Shown here: positions 1 to 11,190 of the stretch, piece after piece
How positions within the stretch are numbered: the first letter of the stretch is position 1
Layout: each line of letters opens with the position of its first letter
Assembly (NCBI RefSeq): GCF_905220365.1
Contig: NC_061140.1
Coordinates: 2,501 to 66,500, forward strand
Direction: 5' to 3'
Length of the DNA: 64,000 nt
DNA from: Vanessa cardui
Taxonomy: Eukaryota > Arthropoda > Insecta > Lepidoptera > Nymphalidae
Translations under genes and position numbers: made by a program
Notes under the pieces: generated by a model
What the model saw: the letters and a program-made list of their open reading frames with translations, nothing else
Told to the model about the DNA's origin: nothing
The model's database searches: none

Positions 1-115
1 TAACCTAACCTAACCTAACCTAACCTAACCTAACCTAACCTAACCTAACCTAACCTAACCTAACCTAACCTAACCTAACCTAACCTAACCTAACCTAACC
101 TAACCTAACCTAACC
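1..115. repeat. Terminal telomeric (CCTAA)n repeat
   Basis: Uninterrupted 5-bp TAACC units, i.e. (CCTAA)n on this strand and (TTAGG)n on the other, the canonical insect telomere repeat. The C-rich strand reading inward is the orientation expected at a left chromosome end. It stops at the poly(T) of the retrotransposon that follows. Confidence 0.95.
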
Positions 116-300
116 TTTTTTTTTTTTTTTTTTTTTTTTATGGTTGGGAAATCCATCATGGAGACCCTCCGCTCTGGGGGAAGAGCGAAGGGTACTGTCA
201 GACTCCTACTGACTAAAACCCAACCCGTGTCCTCCACGTGCCCATGGGTCGGAGGGGCGGGTATCGCCGAAGCATTCGTCGCACCCCTCCGACGGGCGTT

Positions 301-331
301 GGCACGCCTGATGTAAAGAGTCAGGCGTGCC
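301..331 (-). other. Stem-loop in the 3' UTR of the SART-like element
   Basis: A perfect 11-bp inverted repeat (GGCACGCCTGA / TCAGGCGTGCC) with a 9-nt loop lies between the ORF2 fragment and the poly(A). In R1-clade elements the 3' UTR is recognised by the element's own reverse transcriptase, so a folded 3' UTR is plausible here. Its function is inferred. Confidence 0.6.
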
Positions 332-469
332 CCGTCAATCACTGCGGCTGTCCACCCGGCCGCAGGACTCCACTACGAGGCGCGCGTGCGGAACACGACG
401 CCGCCGCCTCGAGGCCTGTTGCTGGTCGGACGGCGAGACGCCCCGAGTCTGCCGTCCGCAGGCCACGCC

Positions 470-973
470 CTAGGGTGGTCGTAAGTCGGCGACCACCCTG
501 CGACGCCCAGTTCGTCTGCTGCGGGAGGGGAGAGAGGAGGCAGCCTCTCTCTCCCTTTCCGCCGCCTCCTTTGCGAGCATCACTTCCTCGCAGAAGGTGG
601 CGACGGCGCTCCACCCTGCCTCGCTCCGCACCATCGCAGAGACGACGGCCGGAAGCGAGAGGTTCCCCGCAGCGACACCGACGGCCGCGACGAGGTCACG
701 GCGCTGCTCAGCCCATGCTGGGCACTCCGCCAACGTGTGCAACGCCGTATCGTCGCGACCATCGCCACAATGGTGGCACTGGGACGTCGGCTCCCGACCT
801 ATGCGACACAGGTACCTACCGAAGCATCCGTGTCCAGTAAGCACCTGCGTCAGCCGGAAGCTGAGGGCGCCGTGGCTCCTGGTGAGCCACTCCTTCAAAA
901 CGGGCCTCACCGCCGCAATAGCGACGGCTTGCCCTGCCGTGGGTCGCGCCAAGCGCGTCTCCCACTCCGCCAC
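470..973 (-). pseudogene. ORF2 C-terminal fragment of SART/R1-type retrotransposon
   Basis: About 167 codons remain open, truncated at the N-terminal side by the element's 5' truncation, so there is no endonuclease or reverse transcriptase. The fragment has the C-X2-C-X9-H-X4-C knuckle within CHHCGDGRDDTALHTLAEC, followed by PAWAEQR. This knuckle is typical of the C-terminus of R1/TRAS/SART ORF2 and follows a motif ending GHGCFGRYLCRIGR. The frame begins mid-protein at the telomere junction, so it has no native start and should be inert. The high GC content contrasts with the AT-rich subtelomere that follows. Confidence 0.85.
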
Positions 974-974
974 T

Positions 975-1103
975 AACCTAACCTAACCTAACCTAACCTA
1001 ACCTAACCTAACCTAACCTAACCTAACCTAACCTAACCTAACCTAACCTAACCTAACCTAACCTAACCTAACCTAACCTAACCTAACCTAACCTAACCTA
1101 ACC
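975..1103. repeat. Inner telomeric (CCTAA)n repeat
   Basis: Further perfect TAACC units on the centromeric side of the retrotransposon, about 25 copies. They run without a break into the 4-bp TACC array. Confidence 0.93.
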
Positions 1104-2480
1104 TACCTACCTACCTACCTACCTACCTACCTACCTACCTACCTACCTACCTACCTACCTACCTACCTACCTACCTACCTACCTACCTACCTACCTACCT
1201 ACCTACCTACCTACCTACCTACCTACCTACCTACCTACCTACCTACCTACCTACCTACCTACCTACCTACCTACCTACCTACCTACCTACCTACCTACCT
1301 ACCTACCTACCTACCTACCTACCTACCTACCTACCTACCTACCTACCTACCTACCTACCTACCTACCTACCTACCTACCTACCTACCTACCTACCTACCT
1401 ACCTACCTACCTACCTACCTACCTACCTACCTACCTACCTACCTACCTACCTACCTACCTACCTACCTACCTACCTACCTACCTACCTACCTACCTACCT
1501 ACCTACCTACCTACCTACCTACCTACCTACCTACCTACCTACCTACCTACCTACCTACCTACCTACCTACCTACCTACCTACCTACCTACCTACCTACCT
1601 ACCTACCTACCTACCTACCTACCTACCTACCTACCTACCTACCTACCTACCTACCTACCTACCTACCTACCTACCTACCTACCTACCTACCTACCTACCT
1701 ACCTACCTACCTACCTACCTACCTACCTACCTACCTACCTACCTACCTACCTACCTACCTACCTACCTACCTACCTACCTACCTACCTACCTACCTACCT
1801 ACCTACCTACCTACCTACCTACCTACCTACCTACCTACCTACCTACCTACCTACCTACCTACCTACCTACCTACCTACCTACCTACCTACCTACCTACCT
1901 ACCTACCTACCTACCTACCTACCTACCTACCTACCTACCTACCTACCTACCTACCTACCTACCTACCTACCTACCTACCTACCTACCTACCTACCTACCT
2001 ACCTACCTACCTACCTACCTACCTACCTACCTACCTACCTACCTACCTACCTACCTACCTACCTACCTACCTACCTACCTACCTACCTACCTACCTACCT
2101 ACCTACCTACCTACCTACCTACCTACCTACCTACCTACCTACCTACCTACCTACCTACCTACCTACCTACCTACCTACCTACCTACCTACCTACCTACCT
2201 ACCTACCTACCTACCTACCTACCTACCTACCTACCTACCTACCTACCTACCTACCTACCTACCTACCTACCTACCTACCTACCTACCTACCTACCTACCT
2301 ACCTACCTACCTACCTACCTACCTACCTACCTACCTACCTACCTACCTACCTACCTACCTACCTACCTACCTACCTACCTACCTACCTACCTACCTACCT
2401 ACCTACCTACCTACCTACCTACCTACCTACCTACCTACCTACCTACCTACCTACCTACCTACCTACCTACCTACCTACCT
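1102..2480. repeat. (TACC)n tetranucleotide array derived from the telomere repeat
   Basis: About 1,380 bp of TACC (CCTA/TAGG) units, roughly 340 copies with almost no variation. The unit is the telomeric TAACC minus one A, and the two arrays are directly continuous, so the tetranucleotide most likely arose by slippage and expansion of a mutated telomeric unit. It ends in TAACTACCTGACTG at about 2480. A length error in the assembly cannot be excluded. Confidence 0.93.
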
Positions 2481-4312
2481 AACTACCTGACTGAGGAGAA
2501 CTCTTGGCAGTCGACGAGCGCAACGTAGGTAATAAGGCCACCTTGAGTAAGAAACCTAGCAAAGAGGGAAAGAAAAAAAAAAAAAAAAAAGAAAAAAAAA
2601 ACGTGTTATACTCGTATTTTTATTTTGACATTTTACTTATCATAATAAAATTGAATTGGTACTCACAACGCATTTCGTTATTTTTCAACACATGTTACAC
2701 CTTTCACCCACAGATTAAGTCACTGGGATACTCATTCGATTTAGCAGCGAAACTTTTCTTACTTTAGTAGTAATAAAATCGTTCTTGCGACGCAGCGTCT
2801 TTCCTGGAAGTATGATCGCGAACTGCCAAACCAATCTTGCCAACTTAATTTTTTGAAACAGCGGATCGTAACATGGATAGATCGTATTAATCAACGTACT
2901 AATCGTGAGGACGACAAAAAAAAAAGAAGAAAATAAAACAAAACCTAGTGTTAAATTTAAATACATAATCCCTTGAATCCCTTGATATAAAAATACCCGT
3001 TTCCTTTGCCTGCCATCGACTTCGATTAATCGATTGTTCATCATAGAACAGCTAAAAAGGTGTATAAATATGATTTAAATCGTACTGTTGGCAGCACTGC
3101 GATATGCGTAACATCAAATTAATTAGGATACTTATTGAGGATACCCAAAATATCAACATATATATTATATCAAACTATTGGAATCACTAAAAAAATGATT
3201 CTGGCAATGTAATTAAATATTAAAAATGTTTTTTTATTTGAATCTTTCTATTACATATAACTCTCAATAATTAACCAATTTTTTATTACAGTCTGAGTTA
3301 CATCATTATATTTAGCTCTGCAAATAGGATCTTGACGAAATTAAATTTTATTTTGAATATTACAAGGACAACATTGATTTTTTTTTAAACAATAACATTG
3401 AATTTAAAATATCTTGATAGGTAAGTTTCAAAATTTTGAACAATCAAATAAAATTCTTATAGATACTTAAGCTTCATACATATCAGAATATTGACAAATA
3501 ACAATTTAAATGTAAATCTTAAATGTTTTAGACATTTGTTTATTAAAATATAAAGATTAACATAATGATTAACAAATTATAAAATTTAATATCTTACAAC
3601 AATTGCCGATAGATGGCGATACGCTTAAAATCATTTCATAGTATAAAAAAAAAAACTTTTACTATGTTTATTAATAGCCTATTCTATAAAATGACAGTTC
3701 AATAGTTTTTTAATAAGTTCTGCCTTATCTCTAAGCTCATTAAAAAGCAACATGTTGGTTGCGTTATATATTGTGCTGTAAAATGCATTTTAACCCCTTT
3801 TAGCAACAGGCCCGATAAGTTATTATTTTCAATTTCATTCCAATAAAAAATAAATAAATAAATGGGTAGTAGTAAAATAATAATTATTTTTCTGTACTAT
3901 TATAAATTATTTATTTCAGATTTTAAATTGTTAATTATTAGGTACAAAATACGACTATCCGATACGCATCATCCATCTTTACAAAATAAATAAAATGAAT
4001 GTCTATAGTTACTTAAAAAATAAACATATTGTTTCCCTTGAGTAATTTTTATTTTTATTTATTTATTAGATCACCAACAAAATACACACTAAAAAAATTC
4101 CAAATACATAAATAAAAAATAAGACTAGTGGTATCTTACTTATAGGTGATAACAGCATGCACAGAATTAAAGTTAAGCGACAACAAATAGAAGGTAAAAA
4201 AAGCTAATTAAAGACTATTTACATAACAACAATAAATTAAAATAAGGATAACATAAGTAAACTATCTAAACTAAACAATTTTGAGTATTTACAATTAATA
4301 TTTTATTTTTAA
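2481..4312. other. AT-rich subtelomeric DNA, no gene seen
   Basis: Mostly AT-rich sequence with A-runs (2573-2600, 2916-2935). Short open frames here have low-complexity lysine- or phenylalanine-rich translations and no recognisable domain. I see no RNA gene. Confidence 0.6.
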
Positions 4313-4686
4313 TTTTTTTTTTTTTTTTTTTTACCGAAAATATCTAAATCTTTGTCTCCGCTTATTGAGTTATAGGCTCTCATAATTCTATTCAGAGGGG
4401 AGTAATGACCCAAATTAGATTTAGACATATGCTCTGAAAAAATCGTGCGTTTGCTAGTGCGTAATGACTTGGAAGGTGCAGAAATATGTATCCGCGATAA
4501 TAAGTCTGGACAATCCAAAGTGCCATTAATTAGTCTATAGATAAACATGTTGTCCAGTAAGCGTCTTCGATCGGCAAGGGTGTTCATTTTGAAAAAGGCT
4601 ATTCGATCTTTGTAATTAGGGAGTTTTTTTGCTAAGCCGAATTTAAAGCAGAGATGCCATAAGAAACGTTTTTGAATGCTTTCCAA
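4309..4686 (-). pseudogene. Retrotransposon ORF2 C-terminal fragment
   Basis: The frame starts MESIQKRFLWHLCFK, the tail of ORF2 after the reverse transcriptase thumb, with DRRRLLDNMFIYRLINGTLDCPDLLSRI, which is common near the ends of jockey/CR1-type ORF2. The apparent poly-lysine end is translation into the poly(A) tail, so the native stop has been lost or lies in the tail. Confidence 0.75.
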
Positions 4687-4734
4687 CCTTTTGACGTAAA
4701 CATCGTAGTGCGGGTTCCAGACTACACTGCCATA

Positions 4735-5304
4735 CTAAAGACCACTACGGACAAAAGCGTTGTACAATGTGATCAAAGTCGAAGGATTTTTCAGATCACT
4801 ACAATTGCGTAAAATGAAACCAAGACTTTTAAATCCTTTTGAACAAATGGAATCAATATGAGTGTGAAAACGTAATTTTTTGTCAATAATGATGCCTAGA
4901 TCACGAATCTCAGTCAATTCTCGTAAACAGATATTTTTAAGTGTATATGATCTTTGTGGAGTGGATTTCAATCTGCTGAAACTGACCAGATGACACTTGC
5001 TAACATTGAGACTCATTCCATTTTTGTCACACCAGTTACTTAATCGATTTAAATCGCATTGGAGCAACTCAACGTCGTTGGAGGAGGAGATGATACGAAG
5101 AAATTTAAGATCGTCAGCAAATAAGAAATAATTAGAATTACAGAAACAGTCGCATATGTCGTTAATGAATATGTTAAATAATATAGGACCTAAATGAGAC
5201 CCTTGTGGTACTCCAGAAAGTGTTTTAAATGGTTTAGATTCATATCCATTAACTACTATTACGGATTCCCTATTGTCAAGGTAGGATTTGAACCAGTCAA
5301 GCAA
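4735..5304 (-). pseudogene. Retrotransposon ORF2: reverse transcriptase palm fragment
   Basis: Continues the reverse transcriptase of the same element. It contains LDWFKSYLDNRESVIVVNG, LSGVPQGSHLGPILFNIFIND and the catalytic FADDLKF box with both aspartates intact, then LSNWCDKNGMSLNVSKC. Separation from the upstream part by a frameshift is what inactivates the element. It ends at YNAFVRSGL; the C-terminal part resumes in another frame at 4309-4686. Confidence 0.88.
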
Positions 5305-5467
5305 ACGACCGAGGATACCATATTCGGATAACTTTTTGAGTAATATAGTATGAGGGACCTTATCGAATGCTTTACTAAAATCAGTGTAGAAGACATCAAC
5401 AAGCTGGCGTGAATCTACTGCAGTGGTAACAAGGTCGGTAAAAGATATTAAATTTGTCGACGTCGAT

Positions 5468-7102
5468 CTACGACTGAAAAAAACCGTGCTGAAATGGGGT
5501 AATTACCTGTTTGAAATGCCATTCTAAGACAGGATATACTATTTTCTCAAAAATTTTTGCAAATGTAACGAGAATAGAAATCGGTCTATAATTGCAGATT
5601 AATTCAGCATTTCCATTTTTTAATAGTGGAACAATTAAAGATTTCTTCCAGGCTGACGGAAAAGTGCCTGTAGATAAAGATTTGTCAAAAATGATGGAAA
5701 GAGGATATGCTAATACAGATGCGCATTTTTTAACAAATAATGCAGGTATACCATCTGCTCCTGCTCCTTTATGGGGATCCATTCTTTTTATAACATTGAG
5801 TACCATAATTGGAGTGACATAGATGTTACAAACGTTATTAACCGTTTTGTCGCCTATCGAATTAGGCGAGTCGTGTGAGTGGGCATATTCCTCGCAGAAA
5901 ACCGATTTGAAGTGTCTCACAAATAAGTTGCAAATATCAGGGCCATTGGAAGCAGTATCATCATTCAAAGTCATTTGAGCCGGATACATACTATTACTAC
6001 TTTTTTTCTTTTTATAAAAAGACCAGAAATTTTTTGGATTAGATCGTAAAAGAGACTCCAGGCGTGTTCTATATTCTTTATAACTAGACGACATTAAAAT
6101 TGCACATCTCTTTTTTAATAGCGTAAAAGTTAATTGGTCTAAAGGATTATTGTTATAAGCGCGCAGTTTCATCCTAAATTTATACTTCTCTTTCAATGAG
6201 TTTTTTAGAGCGTAAGAGTACCAAATTGGATATTTGCTGTTTTTATTTTTATATTTAGGTACGTATTTAGAAATGATACCATGCAAGATATTATAAAAAG
6301 CAGAAATCATGCCGTCGACTGAATTGTAGCCACACAAAGCATCATCCCAGCAAATGTTGTTGAGTTCATTAATTATACTATCAAAGTCTGCTTTAATGAA
6401 ACAGAACCGTGCATCAGTATTGTAGGATAAGTTTTTAGATGTTCTAAATGGCAACAACATTTGCAAAGGAGGATGATGCGAGTCTGTTATCGAAAGCGGC
6501 GAGGCGCTAGCTATTAATTCAGTAACTTGAGTATTGCAAAGGATTAAATCCAAGCATTTGTTATAATTATTAAGTACATCATTATATTGACAAAGTGAAT
6601 TTAGCGAAATAAAGTCAATCAATTTATTGTTCATTATACTAGTGTTGTTATAAGAAATAGAGTTGAGAGACCAAGTAATATTCCCCAGATTAAAGTCGCC
6701 AGCAATTAAGATGTTATTGGAATTATAAATATCAAACACACGATTCGAGCTGTCAATGAATTCGTCAAGAACATGCTTTTGAAGCGGAGGAGGAAGATAT
6801 ACAGCGCAAATAAGCAGAGGCACATTTGTACCGTTTTTATTCGTCACGCCAAGCGATACCCATAAATCCTCACATTTCGACTCGCATGTTTGAAGACGTT
6901 TAGAATCAATATTTGTGGATATTGCAATAAGAACGCCTCCGCCATTCTTTTTAGGATGAAAACCAGAAGTCTCTCGATCCCTTCTATACACCACGTAGCG
7001 ATGGTCAAAGAGTTCCGAATCGAAGATGCTACTGTTCAACCATGTTTCAGTCAGAATTATAATATCGAAGTCACTACACACTAAATTACAAAAAAAAATC
7101 AT
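5468..7102 (-). pseudogene. Retrotransposon ORF2: AP endonuclease plus N-terminal reverse transcriptase
   Basis: The 544-codon open part of ORF2. The endonuclease shows DIIILTETWLN near residue 15, the RRDR and GGGVLIAIS motifs near 40-60, LICAVYLPPP and IAGDFNLG near 110-140, and SDxH-like ITDSHHPP near 208. It continues into the reverse transcriptase with PHKGAGADGIPALFVKKC and NYRPISIL. The apparent start methionine is not native: the upstream frame reads YYQNVRGLRTKTND and is broken by a 9-T run at 7090-7098. The frame closes at 5468, and the next motif (FYTDFSKAFDKVPH) follows in a shifted frame at about 5350-5400. Confidence 0.88.
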
Positions 7103-7241
7103 TAGTTTTAGTCCTTAAGCCCCTAACATTTTGATAATATATTTTTAGATTATCGAATAAAAATGTTTTTAGGCCAAAACATTGTCAATAAATATAAGTA
7201 TATACTTATATTTAAACTAAGTTAGGTTTTTTAAGGCTAAG

Positions 7242-7287
7242 GCCAATTTCATCTTAATACAAGACATTGTATTAAGATGAATTTGGC
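7242..7287. repeat. Near-perfect 21-bp inverted repeat at the ORF1/ORF2 junction
   Basis: Arms 7242-7262 and 7267-7287 match over 21 bp with one mismatch around a 4-nt loop (GACA). The core CATCTTAATACAA is perfectly mirrored. The foldback lies across the end of the ORF1 fragment. Confidence 0.8.
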
Positions 7288-7452
7288 ACCATCAGATTTA
7301 CGCATAAATATTCTACCGTTCCGCACCCATACATATCTATAAGAGAGTTCCTGGGCTTTAATTCTTGCAGCGGCATGAAGAGCCCTGTTTTCCGGAGTCA
7401 AATTTTCTACAACGTAAATTGAAGATTTTTTTCCCTGACGAGGCAATCGCAC
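7249..7452 (-). pseudogene. Retrotransposon ORF1 C-terminal fragment (FP-like domain)
   Basis: 67 codons with VVENLTPENRALHAAARIKAQ and YRYVWVRNGRIFMRKSDGAKFILI. This is the pattern I associate with the C-terminal part of ORF1 proteins in jockey/CR1-like elements (the baculovirus-FP-like family). It sits immediately 5' of ORF2, as expected. The last residues and the stop are encoded by one arm of an inverted repeat (7242-7287), so the C-terminus is probably not native. Confidence 0.7.
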
Positions 7453-7460
7453 TATGCATG

Positions 7461-10400
7461 AACTTTTCTGATCATCTTGTAGAGTTATTTCGCAGTTATT
7501 TGAATACCTATAAAATTAATATCCCGTTTTTACCCTAACGATACTTTACACGGAGAGTGGCAGTAAACTCGTAAACATTGTTTAGTAAAATTATTTTCTA
7601 ATATTACTTTACGTTAATTAATTGTGAAAGAAGGTCTCATTGCATTAATTACCTTTTATTAAAAGTAACACTAAAATAAAATCGTTTAATACAAATTTAC
7701 TTGAATATTCCTAAGATATTCTCTTCAAAGGTAAAAAAAAGTTCAAACGTATTGTGACGTTCTTTGAAATTTTTTAATTATAATCACTATGCTAAGAGAA
7801 TATGAAACTAATTTCATTGTGAACCCAAAATCCAAATCAAAAATTTTAGTTAAGAAGACAATCCTTACGGGACGCTAAAATAGCACTTACTATTTTTTAA
7901 ATATCTGAAGACTGGAGCATCGAATATGGATACAAAATTACATTCAGTATCTTAATAGATACCTATGTCTCAAGTTTCACATCATAACATATCTAAAATA
8001 TACATCAATAACCTAGCATATTCATCGTCAACACCACTCCAAACACTGAAATCGACATTTTCTATTTGGCTTTTCTGAGCTATTTAAATGCTAGTTTATT
8101 CATGTATTTTTGGTTAAATAGTGTAAATAATAAGTGTACCGCATTCGATTTTATATATTACTCAATATTATAGTACTTTTTATGTAAATATTGCTTACTT
8201 TATTGCATTCTGCGTCCATACATTTTAGTAAGGACAAAATCATTTGACGGTTTTGATTTTTTATTCAACATCGCTGTCAATAAATCTTCAGGCCCTCCCC
8301 AGAGCTCAAGGTGAGAGCAAGTCCGTTTTTATTTCGAGCCGAACATCTAAACACGCGGTAGCGTGTCAGCCAAGTTCAGGTGACAGAACTGGCGAGTAGC
8401 ACCGTGTGTAATTTTACACGAACCATTTGTGTCAAATTTGGAAAATATATTGAGTCTTGCGAGATATTAATGGCCAAAAATCGTCACTTTTATCACTGAC
8501 TGACCTATAAAGCAAAACTATTTCCCATTTGGCATACAGGTAGATAATTAGGCGAATACAAAGGGAAAAATCTGAAACTGGTAATTTTTTTTATCATTTA
8601 GTTATAATTTTTCATTTTATTGGTTATATTAGGAACACTTTATAGAGGTGTTCCTCTTATAGAGCCTGTTACTGTAATAACTGTAAAAAATGATGTAAGA
8701 ACCTTTAATAAAAACTTACGAGTATGTTTTAACGTGAATATATAACGAGTTGATTACCACCTATTTTTTTTTATTTAAATAATTCCGTTTTCGCACTTAT
8801 TTATCACCTTACTAACTGGGATTTTGTATTGATTTATTGTTTTCATTATTAGCAAACATCAATGGAGTAAAATCATTATGCTTATAAAAATAATAATAAT
8901 AAGCATTTCAATACATGGCGTGTGACACGACGCCGGAGTACCGAGATAGAAGCGTTGCGATAAAATGTTGACGAACGTGTCCGAGCACGCAGAGAAATAT
9001 TTCAATACCTTCCAATGAAAGCCCTTAGTCACCTACAAATATGTCGAAAACCGCGCGTTATTTTGACTTCAAAGTCGACAAAGTTTCCATTCAATTGCAT
9101 ATTCTTTATAAATACATTTCGTGAGACTGTAGTAGAATATGTATGTCGTAAGTGAGATGATTTGAGTATGTACTCAGCGCTCCAAGCGGGGATCCTTATT
9201 GCTTGGAAGAAGAGTATCGAGCAACGATGCTGATGACAGCAAGAGACTAGTGAATGGATCCATTTGAAAAATAGAGAAGGTACATCGAGACATCGACAAA
9301 AGCAATAGCGTACTTAAAATTACAATACAATTTAAATATAATTTAATTGAACAACTGGAATAAGTAAAAACTAAGTTTCAGATATTAAGTTGGGAAGAAG
9401 CCCCTATTTGCTTGTCATATTCTACTACTATTCACGAATCACAAGCACGTTAGCCTTGAAAGTGCTCTTCTCGATATAGGCTCCTCTATATTTAGTAAAG
9501 GGCCAAGGGCCTCTATATTTAGTATAGTCGCCAAGGTTGGCGTACGGGCTGAAAATCACGTTACTTCTCGAATAGGTGACGTTGCTGCCCGTCACCGGTC
9601 TCTATCACTTATTTGGGCTGTTTCAGATGGTTATACCGCCATCAATCGGTCACCAGGGCCTCGTAGGTCAGGGTGCACCACGTGCAGGTGAGGATGACTT
9701 GGGGCACTGAGATGAAGTGGCACTCCTTTACACTCTTACGAGCAATTACAGAAAATCACAAATCACAATTCGACAACTTTTAAAAGAAAAATAAATTTGC
9801 GTTATGAATTTACCTGTGTAAATTGTGTCTTAATTAATGCGCAAAATTTGTTATGTCGAATTAGAAATACAAAATTGTGAAGACCTGAATATAAATGAGA
9901 CTGCTGCGTCTGGTTTTATATCGAAAAGGTACTGGTTATGCTTGATTTGAAAAGGTTTCCGCTTCCCTTGCAAATATAAGTGATTGTTTAATGTGTCTAC
10001 GCTATTATTTGATATATCTACCAAGCTTAAAATATTCTCAAAATAATAATTATTTATTTAGACGAGACGTATTTAAATGTATTTTTATAAATCCTACGTT
10101 GTGAACCCGCAAAGAAAATGTAATTTATTCGATGCACCGACAAAAAGCAACTAATTTTTTCCGGGGATGTGTACGATATACCGTGCAATGAAAATTTATT
10201 ATTTTAAAATGCCTATGTGTATGTTCGAAAATAAATTCCCACGCTTACAAGCTACGCTCTTAATTTCTAAATAAATTAATTTAATTCCAATAAAATTTCA
10301 AAATTTATTTTTTCAAACGAAAATACTGTACGGGGTAACAATCCATTAAAACCGATCAGATTTTTCCACTGCGAAGTATATTGCATACACATATTGTTTC

Positions 10401-10539
10401 TTGCTGGCCGGTGCCTAAAGCAGATAGGAATCGAATGCTGTTGTAAAATTAGTAAGATCGTCATTCACGATTTTTATGTCCAGAATTTAATGACCGACGT
10501 AGACACTATACATACACTCGACCTTCTGACTTATCTTAT
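7461..10539. other. AT-rich subtelomeric DNA with one exon-like block
   Basis: No recognisable protein-coding gene or RNA gene apart from the block annotated separately at 9428-9601. The neighbouring GC-richer stretch 9602-9740 reads ISVPQVILTCTWCTLTYEA on the minus strand but is flanked by stops. The rest is AT-rich and unremarkable. Confidence 0.5.
9428..9601 (-). other. Unassigned exon-like reading frame with internal 27-bp duplication
   Basis: On the minus strand an AG at 9603-9602 precedes 57 open codons ending in TAG at 9428. The translation includes VTGSNVTYSRSNVIFSPYAN and ends STFKANVLVIRE. Base composition is higher in GC than the surroundings. The segment TKYRGPWPF is followed by a second TKYRG because of an in-frame 27-bp duplication (CCTCTATATTTAGTA at 9483 and 9510). 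I do not recognise the family. It may be the terminal exon of a decayed gene or part of a mobile element. There is no convincing upstream exon. Confidence 0.3.
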
Positions 10540-10602
10540 CTTAACAATAGAATTCAGAGGGTTGACGTTAAAGGGACAAGGTCTCCTGGGGACTCAGTTG
10601 GT

Positions 10603-10818
10603 ATGGGGGTCCCACAAGGATCAATTCTTGGACCTTTTCTATTCCTCATATACATAAATGACTTGCCCTTTCTTGTTGTGAACAAACATGATATAGTATT
10701 GTTTGCTGATGATACCTCTTTGGTTTTTAAAATTAATAGGAAACAGGTTCAGTATGACGATGTAAACAATGCAATGTCCGATATAGTACATTGGTTTAGC
10801 GTAAATATCTTAGACTGA
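10603..10818 (+). pseudogene. Reverse transcriptase fragment with FADD box
   Basis: 71 codons with GVPQGSILGPFLFLIYINDL and VLFADDTSLVFK, the reverse transcriptase motifs around the catalytic aspartates. It is cut off by a stop right after FSVNILD. It belongs to the 10540-11655 element. Confidence 0.85.
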
Positions 10819-11190
10819 ATTTAAAAAATTAAAATTTAGCACACCAAATGTGCAAAATGTAAAACCCGATGAACTTATCAATGGGGAATCGATGGATCCA
10901 GTTGAAACAACAACAACAGTTACAGTGGCTCCCCCATATAAACGGATTGGCGGGTAGACTGAGTTCTGTGGCATTCGCGGTCAAAAAAAAATTGATTAAT
11001 TACTGATGTTGATACAGCTCGACTAGTATATTTCAGTTACTATCACGGTATAATGTCCTACGGTATTATGCTTTGGGGTAACGCAGTCGCTATCCAAACT
11101 ATATTTGTGCTGCAGAAGAGGGCTATTCGCGCAATTTACAACCTAGGAGCCAAGGAATCATTAAAGTATAGATTTAAATAAATTAAGATA

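Larger units (their letters stand above)
116..974 (-). mobile_element. 5'-truncated SART/TRAS-like telomeric non-LTR retrotransposon
   Basis: The element lies on the minus strand inside telomeric repeats. Its poly(A) tail is the T-run at 116-139 and is followed directly by GGTTAGG repeats. The other edge (about 974) joins repeats with no 5' sequence, so it is a 5' truncation of the kind made by target-primed reverse transcription. The reading frame on its minus strand carries the R1-clade ORF2 C-terminal zinc knuckle. SART and TRAS families insert specifically in (TTAGG)n. The sense strand here runs with the G-rich telomere strand, which I recall as the SART rather than the TRAS orientation; that assignment is an inference. 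Confidence 0.85.
4313..7460 (-). mobile_element. Degraded jockey/CR1-like non-LTR retrotransposon (ORF1 end to poly(A))
   Basis: A minus-strand element with a poly(A) tail (T-run near 4314-4332), an ORF2 split into several frames, and the C-terminal part of an ORF1 at 7249-7452. Order along the minus strand: ORF1 end, endonuclease start (YYQNVRGLRTK near 7103-7140), endonuclease, reverse transcriptase, C-terminal thumb region. Frameshifts and stops near 7090-7100, 5305-5467 and 4687-4735 make it non-functional. Family-level placement (jockey superfamily, CR1/Daphne-like) is from motif style only. Confidence 0.88.

Noticed and set aside
238..986. Arginine-rich plus-strand frames near the telomere
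   Set aside because: They are antisense shadows of the GC-rich retrotransposon ORF2 fragment.
1102..2480. CRISPR-like array
   Set aside because: A simple tandem tetranucleotide without spacers, in a eukaryotic telomere.
2504..2767. Lysine-rich frame after the TACC array
   Set aside because: The translation is dominated by an A-run; no conserved features.
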